Shown: positions 43,202 to 53,640 of the stretch, piece after piece
Layout: each line of letters begins with the position of its first letter
Position numbering within the stretch: position 1 is the first letter of the stretch
Source of the DNA: Actinoplanes regularis
GTDB taxonomy: Bacteria; Actinomycetota; Actinomycetes; Mycobacteriales; Micromonosporaceae
Direction of reading: 5' to 3'
DNA: 64,000 nt
Assembly: GCF_900188005.1 (NCBI RefSeq)
Contig: NZ_FZNR01000001.1
Span: 496,001 to 560,000, forward strand
Notes under the pieces: generated by a model
Told to the model about the DNA's origin: nothing
Database searches by the model: none
Seen by the model: only the letters and a program-made list of their open reading frames with translations
Program-made: the position numbers and the translations under genes

Positions 43202-43767
43202 AGATCCAGCAGTCCTTCGGGTAGGTCGACGACGATCCGGCCGCCGGCGATGTCCACGGTCGGGACGATCGCGGTGACGAACGGGATCAGCGCCGTACCG
43301 CCACCGGCCTTCTTCAGCACGATCAGGTCGGAGGAGGGGGCGTGATCGATCCGGTCCACCGTGCCGTACTCGGTGCCGTCCGCCGCGACGACCCGCAGGC
43401 CGATCAGCTGGTGGTCGTGGAACTCGTCCGGATCCGCCGGCGGCGCCAGGTCGGCGCTGTCCACCTGGAGGTAGACACCGCGCATCGCCTCGGCGACATT
43501 GCGGTCGTGAATGCCCTCGAAGACGGCGATGCCGCGGCCCTGATGCCAGCGGATCGACTCGAGGGTGAGCTGTGCGGGAACCTTGAACGGAACGCCGGGA
43601 ACGGGCGCGGCCGCCGGGCCGGTGCTCACCCGGCGGTCCCGGGGGACCTCCGTGATGAACACCGAACCGGCGGTGAAGCGTTCCTCGGGTTCGTCGGTCC
43701 GCACGACCACCGAGACCTCGCCCCGGATGCCGTGCGGTTTACCGATCTGGCCGACGACGAGCAGCAT
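43198..43767 (-). CDS. rimM: Ribosome maturation factor RimM
   Basis: Assists 30S head assembly by binding S19 (189 aa). The N-terminal RimM domain begins [21 protein letters not shown]; the C-terminal PRC-barrel domain carries [23 protein letters not shown] and [21 protein letters not shown] loop of about 20 residues near 50-65 is longer than in E. coli. It lies 3 bp after the KH-domain gene. Confidence 0.96.
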   Translation of the reverse strand: MLLVVGQIGKPHGIRGEVSVVVRTDEPEERFTAGSVFITEVPRDRRVSTGPAAAPVPGVPFKVPAQLTLESIRWHQGRGIAVFEGIHDRNVAEAMRGVYLQVDSADLAPPADPDEFHDHQLIGLRVVAADGTEYGTVDRIDHAPSSDLIVLKKAGGGTALIPFVTAIVPTVDIAGGRIVVDLPEGLLDL

Positions 43768-43770
43768 CGA

Positions 43771-44028
43771 TCAGTACGCGTCGACGATGTCGACGCGGAT
43801 GCCGCGCCCACCGATCGACCCGATCACCTGACGCAACGCCTTGGCCGTACGCCCGCCGCGCCCGATGACCGTTCCCAGGTCCTCCGGGTGCACGCGAACC
43901 TCGAGCCGCTTACCGCGGCGCGAGTCGACCAGGCGAACCCGGACGTCGTCCGGGTTGTCGACGATGCCCTTGACGAGGTGCTCCAGCGCCGGCCGGAGCG
44001 CCCCGTCAGCTCGCGTCGGCGCCGGCAC
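43771..44028 (-). CDS. khpA: KH-domain RNA-binding protein (KhpA/UPF0109)
   Basis: 85 residues with a single KH domain: [20 protein letters not shown], then [21 protein letters not shown], in which GRGG is the RNA-binding GxxG loop. It is a small RNA-binding protein placed between rpsP and rimM in most Gram-positive bacteria. GTG 44028 would make it overlap the rpsP end by 23 bases; no later start codon precedes the conserved region, so I accept the overlap. Confidence 0.92.
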   Translation of the reverse strand: MPAPTRADGALRPALEHLVKGIVDNPDDVRVRLVDSRRGKRLEVRVHPEDLGTVIGRGGRTAKALRQVIGSIGGRGIRVDIVDAY

Positions 44029-44479
44029 CGGCCGGGTCCTCTGCCGTCTCGGCGACAGCCTCGCGGTTCGGCTCGGCGGCCTTCGCCTCAGCCTTGGCGC
44101 CCTTCTTCGGGGTCGCGGCCGGCTTGGTGTCGGTGAGACCCGCGGCGGCCTTGGCCGCAGCCTCGTACACCTCGGTCTTGTTCTGCTTGCTCGGCGCGAC
44201 CAGCAGCGGCGCCGGGGCCGGCAGGCCCTTGAACTTCTGCCAATCGCCGGTCTTCTCGAGGATGCGCTGCACCGGCTCGCTCGGCTGGGCGCCGACGGAC
44301 AGCCAGTACTGCACGCGCTCGGACTTGACCTCGATCACCGAGGGGTGTTCCTTCGGCTGGTAGATGCCGATGTACTCGATGGCGCGACCGTCGCGCTTGG
44401 TGCGCGAGTCGGCGACGACGATGCGGTACTGCGGGTTGCGGATCTTGCCCATCCGCAGAAGCCGGATCTTAACGGCCAC
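44006..44479 (-). CDS. rpsP: 30S ribosomal protein S16 with Ala/Lys-rich tail
   Basis: 157 aa. The first 85 residues are S16 ([24 protein letters not shown], then [14 protein letters not shown]). The remaining 70 form an Ala/Lys/Glu-rich extension typical of actinobacteria. First gene of the rpsP-khpA-rimM-trmD series on the minus strand, preceded by a structured leader. Confidence 0.97.
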   Translation of the reverse strand: MAVKIRLLRMGKIRNPQYRIVVADSRTKRDGRAIEYIGIYQPKEHPSVIEVKSERVQYWLSVGAQPSEPVQRILEKTGDWQKFKGLPAPAPLLVAPSKQNKTEVYEAAAKAAAGLTDTKPAATPKKGAKAEAKAAEPNREAVAETAEDPAGAGADAS

Positions 44480-44654
44480 GGTTTATCGCTCCTGGGTGAC
44501 TACGTGGGTGAGCCGACCGGAACCCACGTGGGGATGCGGGACCGATGTCTCGTGGACTGGCAGCGTGGTGAGGGGTTAGAGGGCGCCTCACGACATGCCG
44601 GATACCAACGAGTCATTCTGCCAGATGAGGCGCCGACAATCCCAACCGGCCCCG
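44480..44654 (-). promoter_or_regulatory. Leader region of rpsP with two dyads
   Basis: 175 bases upstream of rpsP. ACGTGGGT (44502-44509) pairs with ACCCACGT (44522-44529). GGCGCCTCA (44582-44590) pairs with TGAGGCGCC (44626-44634) over a 35-base loop. The second may also terminate the upstream DUF402 transcript. No gene is seen. Confidence 0.5.
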
Positions 44655-45308
44655 CTACGACCTGGCGACGACCGGCCGGTCCCATCCAGTGGGCAGCTCG
44701 GCCGGCACCGGCCAGGACGGATCCGGCCGGAAATCGGTCCACGTGCCGTCGAACGGAAACGCGCCCGCCTCGATCGACTCGATCACCCGGCGGCCCTCCG
44801 CCCAGACCGCCGCCTCGTCCGGCACCCAGTAGTGCTCGGGTGAGGCCAGCCGCTCGGCGAAGTCGTCCTCGTCCTTCCAGCGCCAGGCCCGGTCGGGCGT
44901 GGCCACGATGTCGAGGTCCTGGTCGATCACGTCGATCCCGGCGACGTCGCCGTCATCCCAGCGGACGGCGGCCTCCTCCAGGTTGACGTACCAGTTGGTG
45001 AAATCACCCTGGTCGTCCCGGAAGAACCAGACCGAGTGGTTCGCCCCGGGCGGGAAGAACCGCAGCACGCCCGGGCCCTTCCAGCCGGCGATCCGGGGTG
45101 CCTTCTCCGTGGTCATCCAGTCGACGAACGACAGGTCCCGCGGGAAGAGCCCGTCCAGCGTGGTCTCGACCGCGATCACCGAGTCGCGGGCCACCCAGAT
45201 GAGCAGCCCGCGCTCGTCGTCCGAGATCACCCGGCCGGGGTGCACGAAGGCGATCCGGCCGTGGTGGGTATCGCGGTGCAGGATCAGCCGACCCGCTGCG
45301 AACCTCAC
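44655..45308 (-). CDS. DUF402 protein (nucleoside-phosphatase-like fold)
   Basis: 217 aa. The DUF402 domain is marked by WFFRDDQGDFTNWYVNLEEAAVRWDD, followed by DVIDQDLDIVATPDRAWRWKDEDDF. The acidic residues match those that bind metal in FomD-like and Ntdp-like nucleoside phosphatases of this fold. Exact substrate unknown. GTG 45308 lies 2 bp after the proS stop on the same strand, so the genes are probably co-transcribed. Confidence 0.9.
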   Translation of the reverse strand: MRFAAGRLILHRDTHHGRIAFVHPGRVISDDERGLLIWVARDSVIAVETTLDGLFPRDLSFVDWMTTEKAPRIAGWKGPGVLRFFPPGANHSVWFFRDDQGDFTNWYVNLEEAAVRWDDGDVAGIDVIDQDLDIVATPDRAWRWKDEDDFAERLASPEHYWVPDEAAVWAEGRRVIESIEAGAFPFDGTWTDFRPDPSWPVPAELPTGWDRPVVARS

Positions 45309-45310
45309 GG

Positions 45311-46717
45311 TCAGTACGAACGGCCGAGGTAGGCGACCAGGCCCGGCTCGTTGTCTGACTCCGGCATCGAGCCGTCCTCACGGGTCAGGCAGCGCACCGT
45401 GACGGCCTTGCCGTTCGCCTGCTTCTCGCCGGCCTCACCGACCGCCGCCCACGGCACCCGGGCCCAGCCCGTCTGGGCCGCCTCGATCGCCTCGTCCAGC
45501 GTCTTCACCTCGAAGGTGCGCTCGACCCGGAACGCCAGCGCGTCGTCGTAGAGCCGCTGCTGGTCCGCCTTGAGCGCGGCGACCACCGCGTTCGCCACCT
45601 CGGCGAGCGCGACCGGCGACTTCGAGCCGTCCACCCGGCGCGCGATCACGGCGTTCCCGTTCGCCAGGTCACGGGGGCCGACCTCGACCCGGATCGGGAT
45701 GCCCTGGAGCTCGGCGTCGACGGCGCGGCGGCCGAACGGGATGTCGGCACGGTCGTCGAGCTTCACCCGTACACCCGCGGTCTTGAGGTCGTCGCGGAGC
45801 TGCGCGGCGGCTTCCGCGACGCCCTCGCCCGCCTTGACCACCATGATCTGCACCTGGATCGGCGCCAGCCGCGGCGGCACCCGCAGGCCGTTGTCGTCGC
45901 CGTGCACCATGATCAGGCCGCCGACCATCCGGGTCGAGGTGCCCCACGACGTGGTCCAGGCGTGCTCGACCGTGCGGTCGGCCGACGAGTACGTGATGTC
46001 GAACGCCTTGGCGAAGTTCTGCCCGAGCTCGTGCGAGGTGCCCATCTGCAGCGCCTTGCCGTCGCCCATCATGGCCTCGACGGTCATCGTGTTCGTCGCG
46101 CCGGCGAACCGCTCGCCCCTGGTCTTGCGGCCGGGCACCACCGGGATGGCCAGCAGCTCCTCCATGAACGCCTGGTAGACGTGCTTGTGGATGTCCTGCG
46201 CGTGCTGCCGGGCGTCCTGCTCGGTGGCGTGCGCGGTGTGCCCCTCCTGCCAGAGGAACTCGGTCGTCCGCAGGAACGTCCGCGGGCGCAGCTCCCAGCG
46301 GACCACGTTGGCCCACTGGTTGAGCAGCAGCGGCAGGTCCCGGTACGAGTCGACCCACTTGGCCATGAACTCGCCGATCACGGTCTCGCTGGTGGGACGC
46401 ACCACCAGCGGCTCGGCGAGCTCCTTGCCGCCGGCGTGGGTGACCACGGCCAGCTCCGGCGAGAAGCCCTCCACGTGGTCGGCCTCACGGCGCAGGTAGT
46501 TCTCCGGGATGAAGAGCGGGAAGTAGGCGTTCTGGACGCCCTGCTCCTTGATCCGGGCGTCCATGTCGGCCTGCATGCGCTCCCAGATGGCGTAGCCGAC
46601 CGGCCGGATCACCATCGTGCCGCGAACCGGGCCGTTGTCGGCGAGTTGCGCCTTGGCGATGAGGTCCTGGTACCAGCGGGGGAAGTCCTCCGCACGGGGA
46701 GTGAGCACGCGAGCCAT
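45311..46717 (-). CDS. proS: Prolyl-tRNA synthetase (short, archaeal/eukaryote-like type)
   Basis: 468 aa class II synthetase. WYQDLIAKAQLADNGPVRGTM and IRPVGYAIWERMQADMD begin the catalytic core. Motif 2 is in NVVRWELRPRTFLRTTEFLWQEGHTAH, and WTTSWGTSTRMVGG lies near motif 3. The anticodon-binding domain follows. The editing (INS) insertion of the long bacterial type is absent, as expected for the archaeal-like form used by some actinobacteria. Start at ATG 46717; a longer open frame upstream lacks synthetase content. Confidence 0.96.
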   Translation of the reverse strand: MARVLTPRAEDFPRWYQDLIAKAQLADNGPVRGTMVIRPVGYAIWERMQADMDARIKEQGVQNAYFPLFIPENYLRREADHVEGFSPELAVVTHAGGKELAEPLVVRPTSETVIGEFMAKWVDSYRDLPLLLNQWANVVRWELRPRTFLRTTEFLWQEGHTAHATEQDARQHAQDIHKHVYQAFMEELLAIPVVPGRKTRGERFAGATNTMTVEAMMGDGKALQMGTSHELGQNFAKAFDITYSSADRTVEHAWTTSWGTSTRMVGGLIMVHGDDNGLRVPPRLAPIQVQIMVVKAGEGVAEAAAQLRDDLKTAGVRVKLDDRADIPFGRRAVDAELQGIPIRVEVGPRDLANGNAVIARRVDGSKSPVALAEVANAVVAALKADQQRLYDDALAFRVERTFEVKTLDEAIEAAQTGWARVPWAAVGEAGEKQANGKAVTVRCLTREDGSMPESDNEPGLVAYLGRSY

Positions 46718-46785
46718 GAGGCAGCATCCTAGTCGCGTCCCGCGCGCAACCGGCCGGGTGGGCCAGGGGTTCACCCGCCGACCGG

Positions 46786-47862
46786 CTACCTGATGACGGC
46801 GCCTCGCAGCACGATCCGGCGGGGTGCTCGCACCACCCGCAGGTCGGCCCGGGGGTCCGCGTCGTAGACCACCAGGTCGGCCAACCCGCCCTCGACCAGG
46901 CCGGGGAAGCCCAGCCAGTCCCGTGCCCGCCAGGACGCGGCGGCCAGCACATCCACCGCCGGGATGCCGGCCTCGTGCAGGTAGAGCATCTCCTCGGCGG
47001 CCAGCCCGTGCCGGATCCCGCCGCCCGCGTCGGTGCCCACATAGATCGGGACGCCGGCCTCCCACGCCGCGAGCACGACTTCGGGGAAGTTGTCCCGCAG
47101 GGCGATCATGTGGTCGGCGTACCCGGCGAACTTGGACCGCGCCTGATCCGCGATCTTCCCGAACGTCCGGATGTTGATCATCGTGGGCACCAGGGCGGTC
47201 CCTCGCCTGGCCATCTCGTCGATCAGCTCGAGGGACAGGCCGGTGCCGTGCTCGACCGAGTCCACCCCGGCCTTGACCATGATCTCCACGCCCTCCTCGG
47301 AGAACGTGTGCACCGCGGCGCGCGCGCCGGCCGCGTGTGCGGCCTCCACCGCCGCGGCCATGGTCGCCGCGTCCCAGCTCGGCACCAGGTCGCCGACCTC
47401 CCGGTCGATCCAGTCGCCGACCAGCTTCACCCATCCGGTGCCGGCCTTGGCCTGCGCGGTCACCGTGGCCGCGACCTCCTCGGCGGCCACCTCGACGCCG
47501 ATGTCGCGCAGATAGCGGCGCGGGGCCGCGACGTGCCGACCGGCGCGGGCCAGACGGGGCACTCCGGGTTCGTCGTCCAACTCCGGATAGGGATACGGCG
47601 AGCCGGCGTCCCGCAGCGCCAGCACGCCCGCGTCCCGATCGATCGCGGCCAGCTCACGGGCCTGGTCAAGGCCCTCGATCGGCTTCGCGCCATACGCGAT
47701 CCCCAGATGGCAGTGCGCGTCGACGAGCCCCGGCACGATCCACCCGCCGTCGCTGATCGTCTCGGCATCCGCCACGGGTTCGAACGTGACCCGATCCCCG
47801 ACCAGCCAGATGTCCCGGACTTCACCGTCCGGCAGCACAGTCCCACGCACATGCAACGCCAT
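46786..47862 (-). CDS. Amidohydrolase-family metal-dependent hydrolase
   Basis: 358 aa, TIM-barrel metallo-hydrolase. The metal motif is VPGLVDAHCHLG near residue 50. Later ligands are the Lys in WVKLVGD, the His in AAVHTFSE and DSVEHGTGLS, and the Asp in YVGTDAGGGIRHG. These fit the imidazolonepropionase/prolidase-like subgroup. Substrate unknown. It lies between the Uma2 and proS genes on the same strand, with short gaps. Confidence 0.88.
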   Translation of the reverse strand: MALHVRGTVLPDGEVRDIWLVGDRVTFEPVADAETISDGGWIVPGLVDAHCHLGIAYGAKPIEGLDQARELAAIDRDAGVLALRDAGSPYPYPELDDEPGVPRLARAGRHVAAPRRYLRDIGVEVAAEEVAATVTAQAKAGTGWVKLVGDWIDREVGDLVPSWDAATMAAAVEAAHAAGARAAVHTFSEEGVEIMVKAGVDSVEHGTGLSLELIDEMARRGTALVPTMINIRTFGKIADQARSKFAGYADHMIALRDNFPEVVLAAWEAGVPIYVGTDAGGGIRHGLAAEEMLYLHEAGIPAVDVLAAASWRARDWLGFPGLVEGGLADLVVYDADPRADLRVVRAPRRIVLRGAVIR

Positions 47863-47879
47863 AGAACAGTCCTACCGGA

Positions 47880-48479
47880 TCAGCGCTCTTCCCATGCGGC
47901 GAGGTCCTCGTCTCGCAACGCCGTCAGCACCGGCAGATCGATCTTCACGGGGTAGGGAAGATCGGTCTCGAAAATTCCGCTGGTGCTCGCGACCTGCTCA
48001 TATTCGCCGTTGCTACCGATCCGGAACTCCGTCAGCTCCAGACCATGTTTGAAATCCGGGTCGATGACCCAGTAGTGGTTGAGACCCGCCGCCGCATAGA
48101 TCTTGGTCTTCGAGTCCATGTCCCGGAAGCGGGACTCAGGCGAAATGATCTCCACGACAAGAAGTGCCTTGTCGACCGGGACCGGACTTCGCTTGTACTC
48201 GCTCTTCGCAACAACGACCACGTCCGGGCGAGGCTCGCTGAATCGGTCGACCTGCAGCGACAGACCCGGAACCGGCGTGTAGCCCGTGGGGCAGCCCGGG
48301 CGAAGCGCCAGCACAAGCTCGACGCCAAGTAGCTGATGGAAGGGGACAGCAGAGGGCAAAATCAGCCTTCCGTCGATCAACTCATACCAGAGATCCGACG
48401 GAAGGCTGACCAGATCGTCGACGGTCCAGTCCGACCTGTTCACGTGAAGGTCACCAAACCGGTCAAGGGCAGCAGTCAT
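47880..48479 (-). CDS. Uma2-family (DUF820) putative endonuclease
   Basis: 199 aa from ATG 48479, chosen because GAGGAGGAG lies 4 bases upstream; ATG 48509 is possible. The PD-(D/E)xK nuclease core is visible: RPDVVVVAKSEY (Asp) and ALLVVEIISPESR (Glu, with E-I-x-SPESR in place of ExK), then KIYAAAGLNHYWVIDPD. Uma2 genes are very numerous in actinomycetes and cyanobacteria, and their function is unproven. Base composition is somewhat less GC-rich than the neighbours, consistent with transfer. Confidence 0.88.
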   Translation of the reverse strand: MTAALDRFGDLHVNRSDWTVDDLVSLPSDLWYELIDGRLILPSAVPFHQLLGVELVLALRPGCPTGYTPVPGLSLQVDRFSEPRPDVVVVAKSEYKRSPVPVDKALLVVEIISPESRFRDMDSKTKIYAAAGLNHYWVIDPDFKHGLELTEFRIGSNGEYEQVASTSGIFETDLPYPVKIDLPVLTALRDEDLAAWEER

Positions 48480-48546
48480 GAGCTCCTCCTCGCTGGGATC
48501 GACACTCATGCTACTTGCCCCACGACTAGTTGCGCCATGCCCAGAT

Positions 48547-50097
48547 TCAGCGATCCTTGTCCTTCGGCTTGTTCAGCTTGTTGAAGTCGAGTTTCGGCAG
48601 CTTGAAGCCGGGCGGCATGCCCCCGCCGGCCAGCGCGCTCGGGTCCAGGCCCGGCGGCAGCTGCGGCATCCCGCCGGGGAAGCCGCCCGGCAGACCGGCG
48701 GGCATCCCGCCACCCGTACGCGGGCGGTTGTTCTTGCCCTTGCGCTTGTTCTTCGAACTCTTCGTCGCGCTGCGGCGGCTGCCGGGCAGGCCCATCATGC
48801 CGGTCATCTGCTTCATCATCTTCTGCGCGTCGGCGAAGCGGTTGAGCAGCTGATTCACGTCCATGACGGTGACGCCGGAGCCGTTCGCGATGCGCAGCCG
48901 GCGGGACGCGTTGATGATCTTCGGCTCGGTGCGCTCCTTCGGCGTCATCGAGCGGATGATCGCGGTGACCCGGTCGAAGTGGCTGTCGTCCAGCTCGGCC
49001 AGCTGGTCTTTCATCTGGCCCATGCCGGGCATCATGCCGAGGATGTTGGCGATCGGGCCCATCCGGCGGACCGCGATCAGCTGGTCCAGGAAGTCCTCCA
49101 GCGTGAACTGCTCGCCACCGAGCAGCTTGCTGGTCATCTTCTCCTTCTGATCCTCGTCGAAGGCCTGCTCGGCCTGCTCGATGAGGGTCAGCACGTCACC
49201 CATGCCGAGGATCCGGCTGGCCATCCGGTCCGGGTGGAAGACGTCGAAGTCCTCCAGCTTCTCACCGGTGGAGGCGAACAGGATGGGCTGGCCGGTGACG
49301 TGCCGGACGGAGAGCGCGGCGCCACCGCGGGCGTCGCCGTCGAGCTTGGAGAGCACCACGCCGGTGACCCCGACCCCGTCGCGGAAGGCCTCGGCGGTCT
49401 GCACCGCGTCCTGGCCGACCATGGCGTCGATGACGAAGATGACCTCGTCCGGCTGGACCGCGTCACGGATGTCGCGGGCCTGCTGCATCATCTCCTCGTC
49501 GATGCCGAGACGACCGGCGGTGTCGACGATGACGATGTCCTTGGCGGTGCGCTTGGCGTGCTCGATCGAGTCACGGGCGACCTTGACCGGGTCGCCGACG
49601 CCGCTGCCGGGCTCCGGCGCGTAGACGTCGACGCCGGCCCGGCCGCCGACCACCTGCAGCTGATTGACCGCGTTCGGGCGCTGGAGGTCGGCGGCGACCA
49701 GCAGCGGCTGGTGGCCCTGACCCTTGAGCCAGCGGGAGAGCTTGCCGGCGAGCGTGGTCTTACCGGCACCCTGCAGACCGGCCAGCATGATCACGGTGGG
49801 CGGCTGCTTGGCGAGGCTGAGCCGCCGCCCCTCGCCACCGAGCGTGTTGATCAGCTCTTCGTGGACGATCTTGATGATCTGCTGTGCCGGGTTGAGGGCC
49901 TGGGAGACCTCGGCGCCCCGCGCCCGCTCCTTCAGGTTGGCGATAAACGCCTTGACCACCGGAAGCGCTACGTCAGCCTCCAGCAGCGCGAGACGGATCT
50001 CGCGAGCGGTGGCGTCGATGTCGGCATCGGTGAGCCTGCCCTTGCCGCGGAGCTTGGTGAAGATCCCGGACAGGCGGTCACTCAGGGTGTCAAACAC
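48547..50097 (-). CDS. ffh: Signal recognition particle GTPase Ffh (SRP54)
   Basis: 516 aa, GTG start. N domain, then the G domain with P-loop LAGLQGAGKTTLAGKL near 107, DTAGRLGIDEEMMQQ and LSKLDGDARGGAALS. The C-terminal M domain has Met-rich segments (MKQMTGMMGLPG) that bind signal peptides and the 4.5S RNA. The tail after about 450 is Pro/Gly-rich. Delivers nascent membrane proteins to FtsY and the translocon. Confidence 0.97.
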   Translation of the reverse strand: MFDTLSDRLSGIFTKLRGKGRLTDADIDATAREIRLALLEADVALPVVKAFIANLKERARGAEVSQALNPAQQIIKIVHEELINTLGGEGRRLSLAKQPPTVIMLAGLQGAGKTTLAGKLSRWLKGQGHQPLLVAADLQRPNAVNQLQVVGGRAGVDVYAPEPGSGVGDPVKVARDSIEHAKRTAKDIVIVDTAGRLGIDEEMMQQARDIRDAVQPDEVIFVIDAMVGQDAVQTAEAFRDGVGVTGVVLSKLDGDARGGAALSVRHVTGQPILFASTGEKLEDFDVFHPDRMASRILGMGDVLTLIEQAEQAFDEDQKEKMTSKLLGGEQFTLEDFLDQLIAVRRMGPIANILGMMPGMGQMKDQLAELDDSHFDRVTAIIRSMTPKERTEPKIINASRRLRIANGSGVTVMDVNQLLNRFADAQKMMKQMTGMMGLPGSRRSATKSSKNKRKGKNNRPRTGGGMPAGLPGGFPGGMPQLPPGLDPSALAGGGMPPGFKLPKLDFNKLNKPKDKDR

Positions 50098-50162
50098 AGT
50101 GCGACTTCCCGTTGGTCGTTAGTGATGGCGTCGCCCGCCAGCCTATCCGGAGCGGTCGAAGG

Positions 50163-50390
50163 TCACCTGTTCCGCATCCGGTACGTCTTCGTCGCCGCCT
50201 CGATGCGCCGCTGGGTGCGGGTGCCCGGCGCGATCTCGCGCTTGATCCGCCCGTAGAGCCAGAGCCCGCCGCCGACCACCGCGGCGGTCAGCACCAGATA
50301 GAAGAACGCACCGAACAGCGCGTGCGCCACCCAGCTCGCCACGACCACGCCGCCGACCACTGCCAGCAGGAAAACTATCGCCTTGCCCAT
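50163..50390 (-). CDS. Small membrane protein
   Basis: 75 residues from ATG 50390, with GGGAGG 8 bases upstream. Two membrane helices (about 4-22 and 25-45, AIVFLLAVVGGVVVASWVAH and FFYLVLTAAVVGGGLWLY) are followed by a basic cytoplasmic tail (RIKREIAPGTRTQRRIEAA). No recognised family. It lies 65 bp upstream of ffh. Confidence 0.75.
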   Translation of the reverse strand: MGKAIVFLLAVVGGVVVASWVAHALFGAFFYLVLTAAVVGGGLWLYGRIKREIAPGTRTQRRIEAATKTYRMRNR

Positions 50391-50519
50391 CGCAGAGCCT
50401 CCCGGATCTCGTCTGCCTTCCACCATGCCGCGCGAGTGCAACAACACGCATCGGCCAAGGCCCTGAGACGTTCCCCTAAGGGTGGGACTTCCCGGATTTC
50501 CGCCAATCCGCCCATCGAT

Positions 50520-50548
50520 GGTCTATAGCGCATTAATAGTCATAGACC
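50520..50548. promoter_or_regulatory. Dyad in the AT-rich region upstream of the Stealth gene
   Basis: GGTCTAT (50520-50526) pairs with ATAGACC (50542-50548) across a 15-base spacer that contains ATTAAT. The segment is strikingly AT-rich for this genome and lies about 60-90 bases upstream of the polysaccharide locus, so it could be an operator overlapping a promoter. No regulator gene is adjacent. Confidence 0.4.
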
Positions 50549-50607
50549 GCAACTTCCCTCTCCGTCGCGGCGTTAAATCTCGCGTGGTGCGGCGAACGGA
50601 CGGAGGC

Positions 50608-52341
50608 GTGATTCTGCGACGCATGCCCTGGCCGATCCGGCGCCGGATCGCCGCGGCCGCCGGGAAGCTCGTCCTGCCCCGCCTCGCGCCGGAACGACGA
50701 CTGCGGATCGCCCGCGCGCTGGTGCCGCTCGGGCCGGGCCGGCCCGCGACGGCCGGCCGGGTGCTCCGGGTCCGTACCCCGCACGGCCGGCTGTCCGCCC
50801 GGGTGGTCACGGCGGCCAGCCCGGCCGGGGTCCGCCGGGCCAACCTGGAGCGGGTCACCGGAGCGCTCGGACTCGCCGGGGTCGACTGGTTCCGGGTGCC
50901 CTCGACGCGTCCCACGGGCACCGTGGTGGGCGTACCGGAGAGCGAACGTGACCTGGTGGTCCGCATCCTCGCCGAGATCGCCGGGCGGGACCACGGAATG
51001 CTCTCGCCGAGCGGCCCGCAGGGCCGGGTCCTGGCCGCCTGCTGGCCGGTCACCGACCCGACCGGCAGCCTGGTCCTCGGCAAGGAGCACGCCTGCGAGG
51101 TCGAGTTCTGGCGGCCGGACGGGGAGCGGGCGAGCCTGGTCGCGCCACGCCCCAACCCGATCGCCGACCGCATCCCCGCGGGCGAGCCGGTCGTCCTCGC
51201 CCCGGAGCCGGCCTTCGGCGCGTTCTGCGCGCCGGACGACGCCACCACCTACCGCACCCGGCAGAGCTTCACCACGGTCGGCCCGGACCGCATCGACTTC
51301 CCCGTCGACGCCGTCTACACCTGGGTGGACGGTGGCGACCCGGCCTGGCGGCGGCGCAAGGCGCGAGCGCTGGCCGGCAACCCGTGGGTCGGCGAGGCGA
51401 ACGGGGAGGCCGCCAACGACTCCCGCTACACCAGCCGGGACGAGCTGCGCTACTCGTTGCGCGCGCTGCACGGCTTCGCCCCCTGGGTACGCCACGTCTA
51501 CCTGGTCACCGACGACCAGGTGCCGTCCTGGCTGGACCTGGACCACCCGGGCCTGACCCTGGTCGGGCACCGGGAGATCTTCGGTGACACGGGCGCCCTG
51601 CCCACCTTCAACTCGCAGGCGATCGAGTCGCGGCTGCACCGGATCCCCGGGCTCGCCGAGCACTTCCTCTACCTCAACGACGACGTGATCCTGGGCCGGC
51701 CGGTCACCCCCGACCTGTTCTTCACCGCCGGCGGGCTGACCAGGTTCTTCCCCTCACCGTCCCTGGTCGACCTGGCCCCGCGCGGGCCCGGCGACCGCCC
51801 GGCCGACTCGGCGGCGAAGAACAACCGGCGGCTGATCCGGGAAACCTTCGGCCGGGTGCCGACCCGCAAGATGATGCACACGCCGCACGCGTGCCGGCGC
51901 AGCGTCCTCGCGGAACTCGAGGAGCGCTTCGCCGAGCAGGTCCGGAGCACCGCGGGGCACCAGTTCCGGCATCCCGACGACGTGTCGATGCTCTCCTCGC
52001 TCCAGCAGTACTACGCGTACCTGACCGGGCGGGCCGTCCCGGGCGGGATCCGGCACCGGTACGCCGATCTGGCCGACCCGGGGACGCCGCTCCGGCTGGC
52101 CGGGCTGCTGCGCTCCCGGAACGTGGACACGTTCTGCCTGAACGACGTGGACAGCCCGGCCGCCGTGCTGGCCGAGCAGGCGGCGCTGCTGGCCGACTTC
52201 CTGCCGGCGTACCTGCCCTTCCCCTCCCCGTTCGAGCTGCGCCATCCGCGCGGCGCCACGGCGTCGCCGGCCGCACTCTCCCGCCCGCCGATCGGCCCGC
52301 GCCGGCCGGCCGGCGTGGCAGCCCTCCCCCCGGTGGCATGA
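50608..52341 (+). CDS. Stealth-family sugar-phosphate transferase
   Basis: About 577 aa. The Stealth conserved regions are present: CR1 VDAVYTWVDGGDPAWRRR near residue 232, CR2 TSRDELRYSLRALHGFAPW with HVYLVTDDQVPSWLD, CR3 around TRKMMHTPHACRRSVL, CR4 in the C-terminal quarter. These proteins transfer sugar-1-phosphate, as in capsule or teichoic-acid-like polymers (GlcNAc-1-phosphotransferase relatives). The start is uncertain: GTG 50608 and ATG 50623 are both possible, and GGAGG sits just before the GTG. A 230-residue N-terminal region of unknown role precedes CR1. First gene of the surface-polysaccharide locus. Confidence 0.88.
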   Translation: MILRRMPWPIRRRIAAAAGKLVLPRLAPERRLRIARALVPLGPGRPATAGRVLRVRTPHGRLSARVVTAASPAGVRRANLERVTGALGLAGVDWFRVPSTRPTGTVVGVPESERDLVVRILAEIAGRDHGMLSPSGPQGRVLAACWPVTDPTGSLVLGKEHACEVEFWRPDGERASLVAPRPNPIADRIPAGEPVVLAPEPAFGAFCAPDDATTYRTRQSFTTVGPDRIDFPVDAVYTWVDGGDPAWRRRKARALAGNPWVGEANGEAANDSRYTSRDELRYSLRALHGFAPWVRHVYLVTDDQVPSWLDLDHPGLTLVGHREIFGDTGALPTFNSQAIESRLHRIPGLAEHFLYLNDDVILGRPVTPDLFFTAGGLTRFFPSPSLVDLAPRGPGDRPADSAAKNNRRLIRETFGRVPTRKMMHTPHACRRSVLAELEERFAEQVRSTAGHQFRHPDDVSMLSSLQQYYAYLTGRAVPGGIRHRYADLADPGTPLRLAGLLRSRNVDTFCLNDVDSPAAVLAEQAALLADFLPAYLPFPSPFELRHPRGATASPAALSRPPIGPRRPAGVAALPPVA

Positions 52342-52370
52342 ACCGTCCCGAGAAACACAAGGAGATTCCC

Positions 52371-53633
<1,263 letters not shown>

Positions 53634-53640
53634 CCCGACC

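Noticed and set aside
46718..47434. Extension of proS upstream of ATG 46717
   Set aside because: It overlaps the amidohydrolase gene in another frame and lacks synthetase features.
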